A DNA stretch of 35,363 nucleotides from Clostridia bacterium (lineage in GTDB: Bacteria; Bacillota; Clostridia; Christensenellales; Aristaeellaceae). The stretch is taken from contig JAFRPG010000096.1 in the NCBI GenBank assembly GCA_017429265.1, forward strand, positions 1-35,363, written 5' to 3'. The position numbers were made by a program, and so were the translations under genes. Of the stretch, positions 27,143 to 35,363 are shown piece after piece; the stretch's first letter is position 1; each line of letters begins with the position of its first letter. The notes beneath the pieces were generated by a model. The model had not been told where the DNA came from and ran no database searches. It worked only from the letters and a program-made list of their open reading frames with translations.

Positions 27143-28104
27143 CACAACTCCCCCTTCCGGAACAGGCTGAACAGCGCATACATCGTGCAGCAGACCACGA
27201 GGCCGACGGCGATGTTCAGGTACGGGATCAGGCCTGCGGAGAAGATCCTGCCGGGTGTGCCGATGGTGATGATGCTGGGCAGATGGTTGGCCCCGGTGAA
27301 GAAGGAGTATGCCTTGGCGAGAGCGTAAAAGCCCAGGGCGCATACAGACACCGCGCGGTAGGTCCGGTAGCTGAAGAAACGGGCGGTCTGTTTCTCGCCG
27401 AAGGCCAGCATGTGCAGGATCAGCGCGGCGCCCATGATGGCCCCGCCGGAGAAGCCGCCGCCGGGGGAGATGTGACCGTTGAGGATCACGTAGGCGCCGA
27501 AAATCAGGATCAGCGGGATCAGCACCCTGGCGATCACCTGCAGGATCGGATCCGAGTGCGGCTCGATCAGGCGGTCGCGGGTGTCCGAGCCGAGGCGCTC
27601 GTCAGGGTCGCCGGCCTGGAGCCGCAGCAGGATCATCACCGTGCAGACGGCCACGAAGAGGACGTTGCTCTCGCCGAGGGTATCGAAAGCGCGGTAGTCG
27701 AGGATCATGCCGGCCACGATGTTCACCGCGCCGGTGTCCTCGTTCATGCCCTTCTCGATATAGCGCCGCGGAACCTCGTTGTGCACGGGGTTGTCCTCCC
27801 GCCCGAAGGAGGGCAGCAGGGCCGTGGTGTGCAGGAGGATCCCGATGATGCCCACGCACAGCAGCACGGCCGCGATCACGGAAAAGACGCGCAGGAGCTT
27901 TTCGAGCTTAGCGGTGTGCTTCTGATTCTTTTTCTTCTGTTCCGGCCGGGCCGGCGGGACTGTGAAGACGGGCTCGGGCTCCGGCTCCGCGCTCTCGTCC
28001 CAGACGGCGATCATCGCCCGGTCCAGGCTATCGTCGCCCTCCCGGAGCCAGCGCTGCAGGCGGCCCCAGCGGGTGTCGCCCATGTCGTCACGAACGCGTG
28101 CCAT
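27142..28104 (-). CDS. MbhE-MrpB fusion: hydrogenase-type subunit E joined to antiporter subunit B, with cytoplasmic N-extension
   Basis: A 320-residue fusion. The first 75 or so residues are hydrophilic and unmatched (acidic, then Lys-rich QKKKNQKHTAK). A MbhE-like part follows: one membrane helix, then VPRRYIEKGMNEDTGAVNIVAGMILDYRAFDTLGE and a further helix. The second half is MrpB/MnhB: IARVLIPLILIFGAYVILNGHISPGGGFSGGAIMGAALIL, the family signature, then three more segments. In B. subtilis these pieces are in MrpA (E part) and MrpB; in Pyrococcus they are the separate genes mbhE and mbhF. AGGAGGAGCAGG lies directly before ATG 28104; the start overlaps the previous gene by 17 bases. Confidence 0.9.
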   Translation of the reverse strand: MARVRDDMGDTRWGRLQRWLREGDDSLDRAMIAVWDESAEPEPEPVFTVPPARPEQKKKNQKHTAKLEKLLRVFSVIAAVLLCVGIIGILLHTTALLPSFGREDNPVHNEVPRRYIEKGMNEDTGAVNIVAGMILDYRAFDTLGESNVLFVAVCTVMILLRLQAGDPDERLGSDTRDRLIEPHSDPILQVIARVLIPLILIFGAYVILNGHISPGGGFSGGAIMGAALILHMLAFGEKQTARFFSYRTYRAVSVCALGFYALAKAYSFFTGANHLPSIITIGTPGRIFSAGLIPYLNIAVGLVVCCTMYALFSLFRKGEL

Positions 28105-28378
28105 CCTGCTCCTCCTCCCTCTTCCGGTTCTCCCGGGCGTCCGAATCGATGGCCCGGATCCGCTTGAGCGTCGCAAACAGCAGCAGGCTGTCGACGCCGG
28201 CTCCGACCGCAGCCTCGGTGATCCCCAGGTCCGGGGATTCCAGCAGCAGCCAGACCACGCTCAGCGCGAGGCTCTGGGTCATGAAGACCACGGCAGCCGC
28301 GAGCAGGTTTTTCGTGAAGGCGACGCAGAGGGCGCAGATCAGCACGGCCGCCAGCAGGAGGATCATCAGAATCTGCAT
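28088..28378 (-). CDS. MbhD-like (DUF4040) membrane subunit
   Basis: A 96-residue protein with three membrane segments and a charged tail. The stretch FTKNLLAAAVVFMTQSLALSVVWLLLESPDLGITEAAVGAGVDSLLLF is typical of DUF4040: the C-terminal MbhD-like part of MrpA, which in Mbh/Mbs is a separate subunit. The PDLGITEA Asp/Glu pair is conserved in the family and lies near the ion path. It starts the base after the mrpG stop and overlaps the MbhE-MrpB gene by 17 bases. Confidence 0.9.
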   Translation of the reverse strand: MQILMILLLAAVLICALCVAFTKNLLAAAVVFMTQSLALSVVWLLLESPDLGITEAAVGAGVDSLLLFATLKRIRAIDSDARENRKREEEQDGTRS

Positions 28379-28732
28379 TCAGTCACCCTCCCTTGTCTGC
28401 GCGGTCAGCTCCGGGTCGTCCACGGTCATCCGCTTCGCCGGCTGCTCGGTGATGGTGAGTTCGAGCTTCGCCAGCATGTGCGAGGCGACGGGGCTCGTGC
28501 ACCAGAGGAAGACGATGACGATGGCCAGCTTGAGCGATACCAGGGTGAAGCCGGAGCAGAGGATCAGGCCGCCCACCATCAGCAGGATGCCCAGGGTATC
28601 CACCAGGGCGGCAGCATGGATCCGGTTGAGGGCATAGCGGAAGCGGAACAGGCCCAGCACCGCGGTGAACAGCACGAAAAGCCCGCCGGCCATCATCAGC
28701 GCGCCCAGGGAAAAGCGAATCCAGTCAAGCAT
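28379..28732 (-). CDS. mrpG: Na+/H+ antiporter subunit G (MrpG/MnhG)
   Basis: A 117-residue protein with three membrane helices. It has the family motif FRFRYALNRIHAAALVDTLGILLMVGGLIL (compare RFPDxxxRxHAxxKxxTLG in MrpG), then LKLAIVIVFLWCTSPVASHMLAK. A cytoplasmic tail of about 30 residues follows. It overlaps mrpF by eight bases. MrpG is needed for complex assembly in characterised Mrp systems. Confidence 0.93.
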   Translation of the reverse strand: MLDWIRFSLGALMMAGGLFVLFTAVLGLFRFRYALNRIHAAALVDTLGILLMVGGLILCSGFTLVSLKLAIVIVFLWCTSPVASHMLAKLELTITEQPAKRMTVDDPELTAQTREGD

Positions 28733-29045
28733 CGGTCGAATCCTCCTTCCGCCGCGCCCCCTGACGCTTCCGCCAGGTGCCGATGTACATCTTGCACAGC
28801 GCCAGCACCGCGAGGAAGGACAGCAGGGTGTAGATCATGGCCACATCGGTCAGGTAGTCCTCGCCCAGACGCAGGGTGAGGATGCAGATCACGATGACCA
28901 CCATGGTGCCGATCACATTGATGGCGATGATCCGGTCGGTGACCTGGGGGCCGCGGAAGGCGCGCCACAGGCAGAACAGGAGGAGGATCCCGATGGCCAC
29001 CAGCGCGGCGTCCAGCAGGAAGGTCCAGGCGGACTCAGGCGTCAT
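28725..29045 (-). CDS. mrpF: Na+/H+ antiporter subunit F (MrpF/MnhF)
   Basis: A 106-residue protein with three membrane segments: a first helix ending LWRAFRGPQVTDRIIAINVIGTMVVIVICIL, which contains the MrpF signature RxxxGPxxxDRIxAxNxxGT, then DVAMIYTLLSFLAVLALCKM. The conserved Asp of the GPQVTDR motif is implicated in ion exchange in Mrp. A basic tail ends the protein. It overlaps mrpE by 11 bases and mrpG by eight. Confidence 0.93.
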   Translation of the reverse strand: MTPESAWTFLLDAALVAIGILLLFCLWRAFRGPQVTDRIIAINVIGTMVVIVICILTLRLGEDYLTDVAMIYTLLSFLAVLALCKMYIGTWRKRQGARRKEDSTDA

Positions 29046-29523
29046 GAGGCTCTCCCTCCTTTCCGGGGTCTTCCACGGCGAGGAGGCGGCGCTCCATCTC
29101 GCTGTCCTCCAGACCCTGCGCGAAATCGGTGTCGAGGCAGTGCACCAGGAAGGCGTCCTCCCGGATGTCCACGGTGATCGTCCCCGGGGTCAGGGTGATG
29201 GAATTGCCGAGCATGACCCTGGCCGTGCGGCTTTTCAGCCGGGTGCGGAAGGAGGTCAGCCGCGGCTCGGCGATCAGGCGGGGAGACCAGATCAGGCGGA
29301 TCGTGGCGAAAGCCGCCCGGATCACCGCGCCGACCAGCCAGACCGCGTAAGCGACGGCCCGGGGCAGGCGCCGGATGAAGGCGGCGCTGCGCTTCGGTGA
29401 ATACCCCATATATTTCCATGCAAACAGATCGATCAGGAGAGCAAGCGCAAAGCCCACAAGGCCGATCTCGACAGTCCACTTTCCGTTCAGCAAAAGCCAG
29501 AACGCGAACAGAACGACCAGCAT
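29035..29523 (-). CDS. mrpE: Na+/H+ antiporter subunit E (MrpE/MnhE)
   Basis: A 162-residue protein, first gene of the operon. It begins MLVVLFAFWLLLNGKWTVEIGLVGFALALLIDLFAWK, the two-helix start of MrpE, followed by AVWLVGAVIRAAFATIRLIWSPR and a cytoplasmic domain with MLGNSITLTPGTITVDI, the most conserved MrpE motif, and AFLVHCLDTD. I chose ATG 29523, which has AGGGGGA nine bases upstream; an in-frame ATG at 29550 would place extra basic residues on the N-terminus. The mrpE-F-G-first order is that of Mbh/Mbs, not of Bacillus Mrp. Confidence 0.93.
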   Translation of the reverse strand: MLVVLFAFWLLLNGKWTVEIGLVGFALALLIDLFAWKYMGYSPKRSAAFIRRLPRAVAYAVWLVGAVIRAAFATIRLIWSPRLIAEPRLTSFRTRLKSRTARVMLGNSITLTPGTITVDIREDAFLVHCLDTDFAQGLEDSEMERRLLAVEDPGKEGEPHDA

Positions 29524-29548
29524 CCGTCGATTCCCCCTTATGCACAGC

Positions 29549-29572
29549 AAAAAAGCCGATCATGAATCGGCT
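29549..29572 (-). terminator. Terminator after recO
   Basis: On the minus strand AGCCGAT and ATCGGCT pair around a five-base loop, followed by six T. It lies 28 bases past the recO stop and just upstream of mrpE. Confidence 0.82.
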
Positions 29573-29574
29573 CT

Positions 29575-29603
29575 ATTTTACCGCGGACGGCTGTTGATGT
29601 CAA
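29575..29603 (-). promoter_or_regulatory. Promoter of the Mrp/Mbh-like operon, overlapping the recO stop codon
   Basis: Minus-strand TTGACA (29598-29603), 17 bases, TAAAAT (29575-29580). The -35 box spans the recO stop codon. Transcription would begin near 29568, inside the terminator hairpin, so new transcripts would carry only part of the hairpin and escape it. Confidence 0.8.
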
Positions 29604-30331
29604 TCGGCAGAATCCGTCGGAAGCTTGACGCGGACGGGCTGCTCGAGGCGCTGCTCCACATAGGCGCGTATGGCGGGGAGGGGCGCGCTGAGGCCGGGCC
29701 GCTCGGCCCAGTCGGCGCTGCCGTGGGACAGGCAGTGCTCCAGGAAACGCCGCTCCGCCGGGGCGATGGGCGGCATGGACGGAGTGCGGTGCAGTCCGCA
29801 CTGGATGCCGCCCTCCCGTGGGTCGAACCATGCGGGATCTTCGGGGCCGATCGCTCGGCCGCAGGTCATGCAGTGCCGGAGCCGGGGCCGGATGCCCTCG
29901 ATGGCGGCGTAATGGACCAGGAAACCGGTCAGCAGGGGACGCCAGGGCTGTTCCGTGAAGGTCAGACGGCTCAGCGTATGAAGAAGGAGCATGAACAGCT
30001 CCTGCGCCGGCTGCCCGGGCTGGACGGCGGCTTCGCACAGGGAGAGGAGATAGACGCCGACGCTGAGCCGCTCCCAGTCGCTCCGCAGGGCGTAGAAGTT
30101 CTCGGTCAGGGTGAAGCCGGTGACGGTGTGGCGGCCGTTCTTCTCGAACAGTTCATACTCGCCCAGGGCAAAGAGCTCCGAGGCGGAGAGCAGCTTGCTC
30201 TTCGGGCGGCGGCATCCGCGCGCGACGGCCTCCACAAGGCCGTGGGTGGGGCTGAACAGCGTCAGCATCCGGTCGTTCTCGCGATAGTTGGCGTAGCGGA
30301 CCACGATGGCGGTCTTGTCGGTCTGGATCAT
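29600..30331 (-). CDS. recO: DNA repair protein RecO
   Basis: A 243-residue protein. The N-terminal OB fold starts with QTDKTAIVVRYANYRENDRMLTLFSPTHGLVEAVARG, a good RecO match (compare AIVLxxxxYxExDxxxxxxT). A helical region follows with FELLxY-like FLVHYAAIEGIRPRL, and a four-residue zinc-type pattern CMTCGRAI...CGLH. RecO loads RecA on SSB-covered single strands and anneals DNA. GGAGGT lies four to five bases before the ATG. It is last in a cinA-caspase-recO operon, 12 bases after the caspase gene. Confidence 0.95.
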   Translation of the reverse strand: MIQTDKTAIVVRYANYRENDRMLTLFSPTHGLVEAVARGCRRPKSKLLSASELFALGEYELFEKNGRHTVTGFTLTENFYALRSDWERLSVGVYLLSLCEAAVQPGQPAQELFMLLLHTLSRLTFTEQPWRPLLTGFLVHYAAIEGIRPRLRHCMTCGRAIGPEDPAWFDPREGGIQCGLHRTPSMPPIAPAERRFLEHCLSHGSADWAERPGLSAPLPAIRAYVEQRLEQPVRVKLPTDSAD

Positions 30332-30343
30332 GGGGACCTCCGA

Positions 30344-31513
30344 TCAGCGCCGGAAGGGGGCGAACCGGGTGCAGCCCGCCGGATAGCACTGGGCAGTTTG
30401 GTGGACGGGAATGCGGGAGGCAGGCGTCTTCTCGTCGATGAGGCGGTTGGCCTCGACGCTTGCGTAGCTGAAGGCCTCGTCCAGCGAGACGGCTCCGTCG
30501 GCGTTGACGTCCGCGGGGACGTCGGCCGTCCTGCCGGTCCGGGTGCTGTAGCCGATGCCCTGCAGCAGGGCGGTGGTGAAGCAGCCGCCGGAGTCATCGC
30601 CCCAGGATTCCTCCGTGGACGAACAGGCGGTGAGCACAAAGTAACCGTCGGCGTTCAGGGCGGCGCGGCTGCGGAGCGCAAAGGGGGCGATCAGGCCGCT
30701 GAGGAAGTCCGCGGGGGAGGGTGCCGGCTCCCTTTCCTCTTCCCAGGTGCTGCCGGGCTCCGCGGCGTCGTATGTCTCGACGTCGTCCAGCATGCCGCCG
30801 GAGAAGCAGCAGTCGAGCAGGACGACCTTGCGGCCCGGGACCGTGTCCAGCATCCCGCGCAGGGCGGAGGCCGTTACGAGGGATGCGTCGTTGAGCATGA
30901 GGCAGCTCCGTCCGTCGTCATCGACGATCCCGTGGCCGCTGAAGTAGAAGAGGGAGACGTCGTTCTCCGTGGTCCCGGAGAAGGCACCGCCGATGGCGCT
31001 CTGCAGGGCCGACGCACCGGAGAGGTTTGCGGCGCTCGTCACGGTCCAGGCGGTGGTGTCCATGGTCGCCAGACCGCTGACGAGGTGGGCGACGTCGACG
31101 GCCGTGCCCGCCAGCGGCTTGATCGTGCTGTATTCACAGTAGACGCCGAGGGCGCGGTAATGCGTGGCGGCCTGATAGTCATAGCCCCGCAGGCGGGCAT
31201 AGGAGACGGCGGGACTGCCGGGCACGGTGCGGATGAGCAGAGCGGGCGTCGTGCCGAGGAAGGCGTCCTCCCCGAAGTCCGTGACCGAAGCAGGGATCTC
31301 CACGGTGCGCAGCTGCGTACAGCCCGAAAAAGCCCTGTCCCCGACGGCGGTCAGGCCGGAGGGGAGGGAGACGTCCGTCACGTACGTGTCGCCGAGAAAA
31401 GCTTCCTCCTCCAGGACGGTCAGCTCCGGAGGGAGGAGGAGGGTGTCGGCGGCGGCTCCGGCCGACCCGATCAGCAGGGTCAGCGCGGTCAGGGCTGCCA
31501 GTGCTTTCTTCAT
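30344..31513 (-). CDS. Secreted caspase-like (peptidase C14) protein with BspA-type leucine-rich segment and dockerin-like calcium loop
   Basis: A 389-residue exported protein. Signal peptide MKKALAALTALTLLIGSAGA precedes one or two BspA-type leucine-rich repeats (about 28-95; LTVLEEEAFLGDTYVTDVSLPSGLT pattern). The caspase fold follows at about 120-325: YFSGHG with His194 and VVLLDCCFSGG with Cys236 (Cys235 is next to it), the His/Cys dyad of clan CD. Loops hold an acidic insertion at 244-268. Residues 335-346 are an EF-hand/dockerin-type loop, DVNADGAVSLDE, suggesting calcium dependence. ATG 31513 has GAGGAG nine to ten bases upstream. It lies four bases after cinA and 12 before recO. Substrate unknown. 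Confidence 0.85.
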   Translation of the reverse strand: MKKALAALTALTLLIGSAGAAADTLLLPPELTVLEEEAFLGDTYVTDVSLPSGLTAVGDRAFSGCTQLRTVEIPASVTDFGEDAFLGTTPALLIRTVPGSPAVSYARLRGYDYQAATHYRALGVYCEYSTIKPLAGTAVDVAHLVSGLATMDTTAWTVTSAANLSGASALQSAIGGAFSGTTENDVSLFYFSGHGIVDDDGRSCLMLNDASLVTASALRGMLDTVPGRKVVLLDCCFSGGMLDDVETYDAAEPGSTWEEEREPAPSPADFLSGLIAPFALRSRAALNADGYFVLTACSSTEESWGDDSGGCFTTALLQGIGYSTRTGRTADVPADVNADGAVSLDEAFSYASVEANRLIDEKTPASRIPVHQTAQCYPAGCTRFAPFRR

Positions 31514-31517
31514 GGGG

Positions 31518-32768
31518 TCACTCCTCTGTCTCCCGCGTTTCTCTGAGCAGCTGAGCGATGGCGTGCTTGACGGTGAGGGTGCGGATCCGCTCACGGTCGC
31601 CGGTCAGGTGCAGTTCCACGGTGCGGACGCCCTTCGGCCCGGCGATGCCGACGAAGACCGTGCCGACGGGGCGCTCCGGCGTGCCGCCTCCCGGGCCGGC
31701 CAGGCCGGTGGCGCTGAGCGCGTAGTCGGCCCCCAGACGCTCGCGGGCGCCGGCGGCCATGGCGTACGCGACCTCGGCGCTGACCACGTCGCAGCGCTCG
31801 ATCAGGTCTGCGGGCACGCCGAGCAGGATGGTTTTGGTTTCCGTCTGATAGGTGACGAAGCCGCCGCGCACCGCGTCGGAGGCGCCGGGGACGTTGACCA
31901 GGGTGGCCGCGATCAGTCCGCCGGTGAGGCTCTCCGCCGTGCAGACCGTGGCGCCGCGGGCCTTGAGCGCGGCGATCGCGGAGGCAGCCAGGGAACCGCC
32001 GTCGTCGTCGCGGATGTCGTAGATCACATCGCCGAGGCGGCGGCGGATCTCGCGCTCCACGGGCTCCAGCAGCGGACGGGCCGCGGCTTCGCTCTCCGCG
32101 GACGCGGTCAGCCGCAGCATGACCTCGCCCGTGGAACAGTAGGGGCTGAGGGTCGGATTCCCTCCGAGCTCCAGGTCCCGCAGGCGCTCGTCCACGGCGG
32201 ATTCACCCATGCCGAAGATGCGGATGTAGCGGCTGACCAGCACGCGGTCCGCCATGGAGGCCAGCCAGGGACGGATGCTTTCGGTGAACATCGGCTCCAG
32301 CTCGCGGGGCGGGCCGGGCAGATGGACGATGAACCTGCCTTCCCCGGCGGGCACGATCGCGCCGGGCGCTGTGCCATGGTGATTGGGGATCACCCGCGTT
32401 CCGGGTACGAAGCGGGCCTGGCGCAGGTTGTTGGCGCTCATGGGGCGGTTCATCGCGCGGAAGGCTTCGCGGACCATCTCCTCCGCCTCGGGCAGCTGCA
32501 CCAGTTCCTTGCCCAGCACCCGCGCGGCCTGCGCCTTGGTGATATCGTCCACCGTCGGCCCGAGCCCTCCGCTGGTGATCACCACGTCGGCCCGCGAGAG
32601 GGCCAGGCGGTAAGCTTCGGCCAGACGGTCGGGATTGTCGCCGACGACGGTCTGATGGTGGGCCGTGATCCCGAGGGAGGCCAGCTGGCGCGCGAGAAAC
32701 TGCGCGTTGGTGTTCAGCACCTGGCCCATCAGCAGCTCGGTCCCGACGCAGAGGATTTCGACGGTCAT
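31518..32768 (-). CDS. cinA: CinA family protein: molybdopterin-binding-like domain plus nicotinamide-nucleotide amidase domain
   Basis: A 416-residue protein. The N-terminal MoCF-like part has EILCVGTELLMGQVLNTNAQFLARQL, ITSGGLGPTVDDITK and LPGPPRELEPMF; it is associated with ADP-ribose pyrophosphatase activity. The C-terminal part has CTAESLTGGLIAATLVNVPGASDAVRGGFVTYQTETK and ATGLAGPGGGTPERPVGTVFV, the amidase domain (PncC) with the Ser of the AESLTGG motif, deamidating NMN. ATG 32768 begins MTVEILCVG; a longer frame to 33212 has no family match. The ribosome binding site is weak (GGGTGA). First gene of cinA-caspase-recO, under its own promoter. Confidence 0.96.
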   Translation of the reverse strand: MTVEILCVGTELLMGQVLNTNAQFLARQLASLGITAHHQTVVGDNPDRLAEAYRLALSRADVVITSGGLGPTVDDITKAQAARVLGKELVQLPEAEEMVREAFRAMNRPMSANNLRQARFVPGTRVIPNHHGTAPGAIVPAGEGRFIVHLPGPPRELEPMFTESIRPWLASMADRVLVSRYIRIFGMGESAVDERLRDLELGGNPTLSPYCSTGEVMLRLTASAESEAAARPLLEPVEREIRRRLGDVIYDIRDDDGGSLAASAIAALKARGATVCTAESLTGGLIAATLVNVPGASDAVRGGFVTYQTETKTILLGVPADLIERCDVVSAEVAYAMAAGARERLGADYALSATGLAGPGGGTPERPVGTVFVGIAGPKGVRTVELHLTGDRERIRTLTVKHAIAQLLRETRETEE

Positions 32769-32801
32769 GCCCGTCACCCGCTTTCCTGTTTTTCGCTTCC
32801 A

Positions 32802-32830
32802 AGTATACCGCAAAACGGCGGGGGAGACAA
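32802..32830 (-). promoter_or_regulatory. Promoter of cinA operon
   Basis: Minus-strand TTGTCT (32825-32830), 17 bases, TATACT (32802-32807), 34 bases before the cinA ATG. It diverges from the promoter of the Cys-rich protein gene. Confidence 0.75.
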
Positions 32831-32837
32831 GGGCGGA

Positions 32838-32872
32838 TTGCATTCCCGGGCCAATGGTGGTACAATACCACC
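32838..32872 (+). promoter_or_regulatory. Promoter with overlapping palindromic operator, Cys-rich protein gene
   Basis: TTGCAT (32838-32843), 17 bases, TACAAT (32861-32866). A perfect palindrome GGTGGTA-CAA-TACCACC (32856-32872) covers the -10, so a dimeric repressor bound there would block RNA polymerase. The regulator is not encoded in the window as far as I can see. Confidence 0.72.
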
Positions 32873-32894
32873 GACACGGAGGGAGGCGATTGGG

Positions 32895-33083
32895 ATGGCC
32901 AGGTGCATCTTGTATGAGGACCGGGAGGAGTGTATCGGCTGCGGAGACTGCCGCTGCGAATTCGATCCGGAGAAGGTTTGCGACAACTGCATGGCCTGTG
33001 AGCGCGGGGAAGGCGAGTTCCGGAGCATCCTCATCGACGGCATCCGACTCGAAGATCCCGAAAACGGGGAGACGGACGGGTGA
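32895..33083 (+). CDS. Small Cys-rich protein (probable metal or iron-sulfur binding), unknown function
   Basis: A 62-residue protein. Seven Cys lie in two clusters, CIGCGDCRC (13-21) and CDNCMAC (29-35), plus Cys4, which recall ferredoxin or zinc-ribbon spacing but do not match a family I know. A short acidic C-terminus (ILIDGIRLEDPENGETDG) follows. The ATG at 32895 is preceded by GGAGGGAGG at a fair distance. The promoter, the perfect palindrome and the terminator right after it all support a genuine, monocistronic, regulated gene. It could be a redox or metal sensor or carrier; not assignable. Confidence 0.78.
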   Translation: MARCILYEDREECIGCGDCRCEFDPEKVCDNCMACERGEGEFRSILIDGIRLEDPENGETDG

Positions 33084-33101
33084 CGGCCCATTCCGCCGAA
33101 G

Positions 33102-33143
33102 CCCGGGAAGCCGCCGGACGGGCGGACCGCTTCCCGGGTTTTT
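33102..33143 (+). terminator. Terminator after the Cys-rich protein gene
   Basis: A perfect ten-base stem CCCGGGAAGC / GCTTCCCGGG with an inner CCGCC/GGCGG stem, followed by five T. Confidence 0.93.
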
Positions 33144-33205
33144 GCGTGCGGCGGAACGGGTCGGCGCCGGCACGAAAAAGAAGTCTGTTTTTGCGTCAAA
33201 AACTC

Positions 33206-33233
33206 TTGACAAAACAGAGAATCGGAGTATATT
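33206..33233 (+). promoter_or_regulatory. Promoter of clpB
   Basis: TTGACA (33206-33211), 16 bases, TATATT (33228-33233), 62 bases before the clpB ATG. Confidence 0.85.
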
Positions 33234-33243
33234 GATCTTGCAA

Positions 33244-33260
33244 GGTCAAAGAAAGTCAGA
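33244..33260 (+). promoter_or_regulatory. CtsR-type heat-shock operator before clpB
   Basis: GGTCAAA-GAA-AGTCAGA: the direct heptad repeat with three-base spacer (NAN) of the CtsR box. The first heptad matches exactly and the second differs at two positions. It starts about ten bases after the -10, the usual place for CtsR repression of clp genes. Confidence 0.75.
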
Positions 33261-33295
33261 CTTTGCGGATGCACAGACAAAGGAGGCTGATCGAT

Positions 33296-35363
<2,068 letters not shown>

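Noticed and set aside
32769..33212. Long N-terminal extension of CinA
   Set aside because: It would run through the cinA promoter, the Cys-rich gene and its terminator on the other strand, and does not resemble CinA.

Overview
The window looks like a GC-rich, low-branching Gram-positive (Clostridia-type Firmicutes) chromosome. The evidence is an hrcA-grpE-dnaK locus with a perfect CIRCE operator, a CtsR-like box in front of clpB, strong AAGGAGG ribosome binding sites, sigma-A promoters, DUF896 and DUF1292 proteins, and large secreted SH3/peptidoglycan-binding proteins with Thr-Pro-rich linkers. A gut or rumen Christensenellales-like anaerobe would fit, but that placement is inference. There is no rRNA or tRNA gene, CRISPR array, transposase or phage gene, so it reads as core chromosome with a few unusual insertions.

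Layout. 1-2086 (minus): dnaK (5' part), grpE and hrcA, with promoter and CIRCE at 2111-2176. 2342-4544 (plus): an intracellular GH5 glycosidase, then a secreted carbohydrate-binding-like/SH3 protein behind a long hairpin. 4549-9713 (minus): a tight six-gene operon trmB, vanY-like carboxypeptidase, rimM, trmD, RluA-type pseudouridine synthase, tgt, i.e. RNA modification with one wall enzyme inside it. 9863-10930: galM, divergent from trmB. 11138-14921 (plus): an envelope-related operon of GT2-GtrA fusion, a small acidic protein, a phosphodiester glycosidase, an Lgt-like membrane protein, DUF896 and DUF1292. 14990-16270 (minus): serS. 16500-19610 (plus): a 1036-residue secreted protein with about eight SH3b repeats, a peptidoglycan-binding domain and an unnamed C-terminal domain. 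19611-20085: non-coding, with a terminator and nested inverted repeats.

20086-29523 (minus) is the largest system: ten overlapping membrane genes in the order mrpE, mrpF, mrpG, MbhD-like (DUF4040), MbhE-MrpB fusion, mrpC, then four NuoL/M/N-type antiporter subunits. This is the gene order of the ion-translocating half of archaeal Mbh/Mbs complexes, but no hydrogenase or NADH-dehydrogenase gene lies in or beside the operon. 29600-32768 (minus): cinA, a secreted caspase-like peptidase with a dockerin-like calcium loop, and recO. 32895-33083: a 62-residue Cys-rich protein under a promoter with a palindrome over its -10. 33296 to the end: clpB (5' part), whose first Walker A motif has Asn in place of the catalytic Lys.

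The most notable points are the redox-less Mbh-ordered ion transporter with four antiporter subunits (one lacking the TM8 Lys), the caspase between cinA and recO, the ClpB Walker A substitution, the unnamed C-terminal domain of the SH3 protein, the palindrome-controlled Cys-rich protein, and the intergenic fold-back element.
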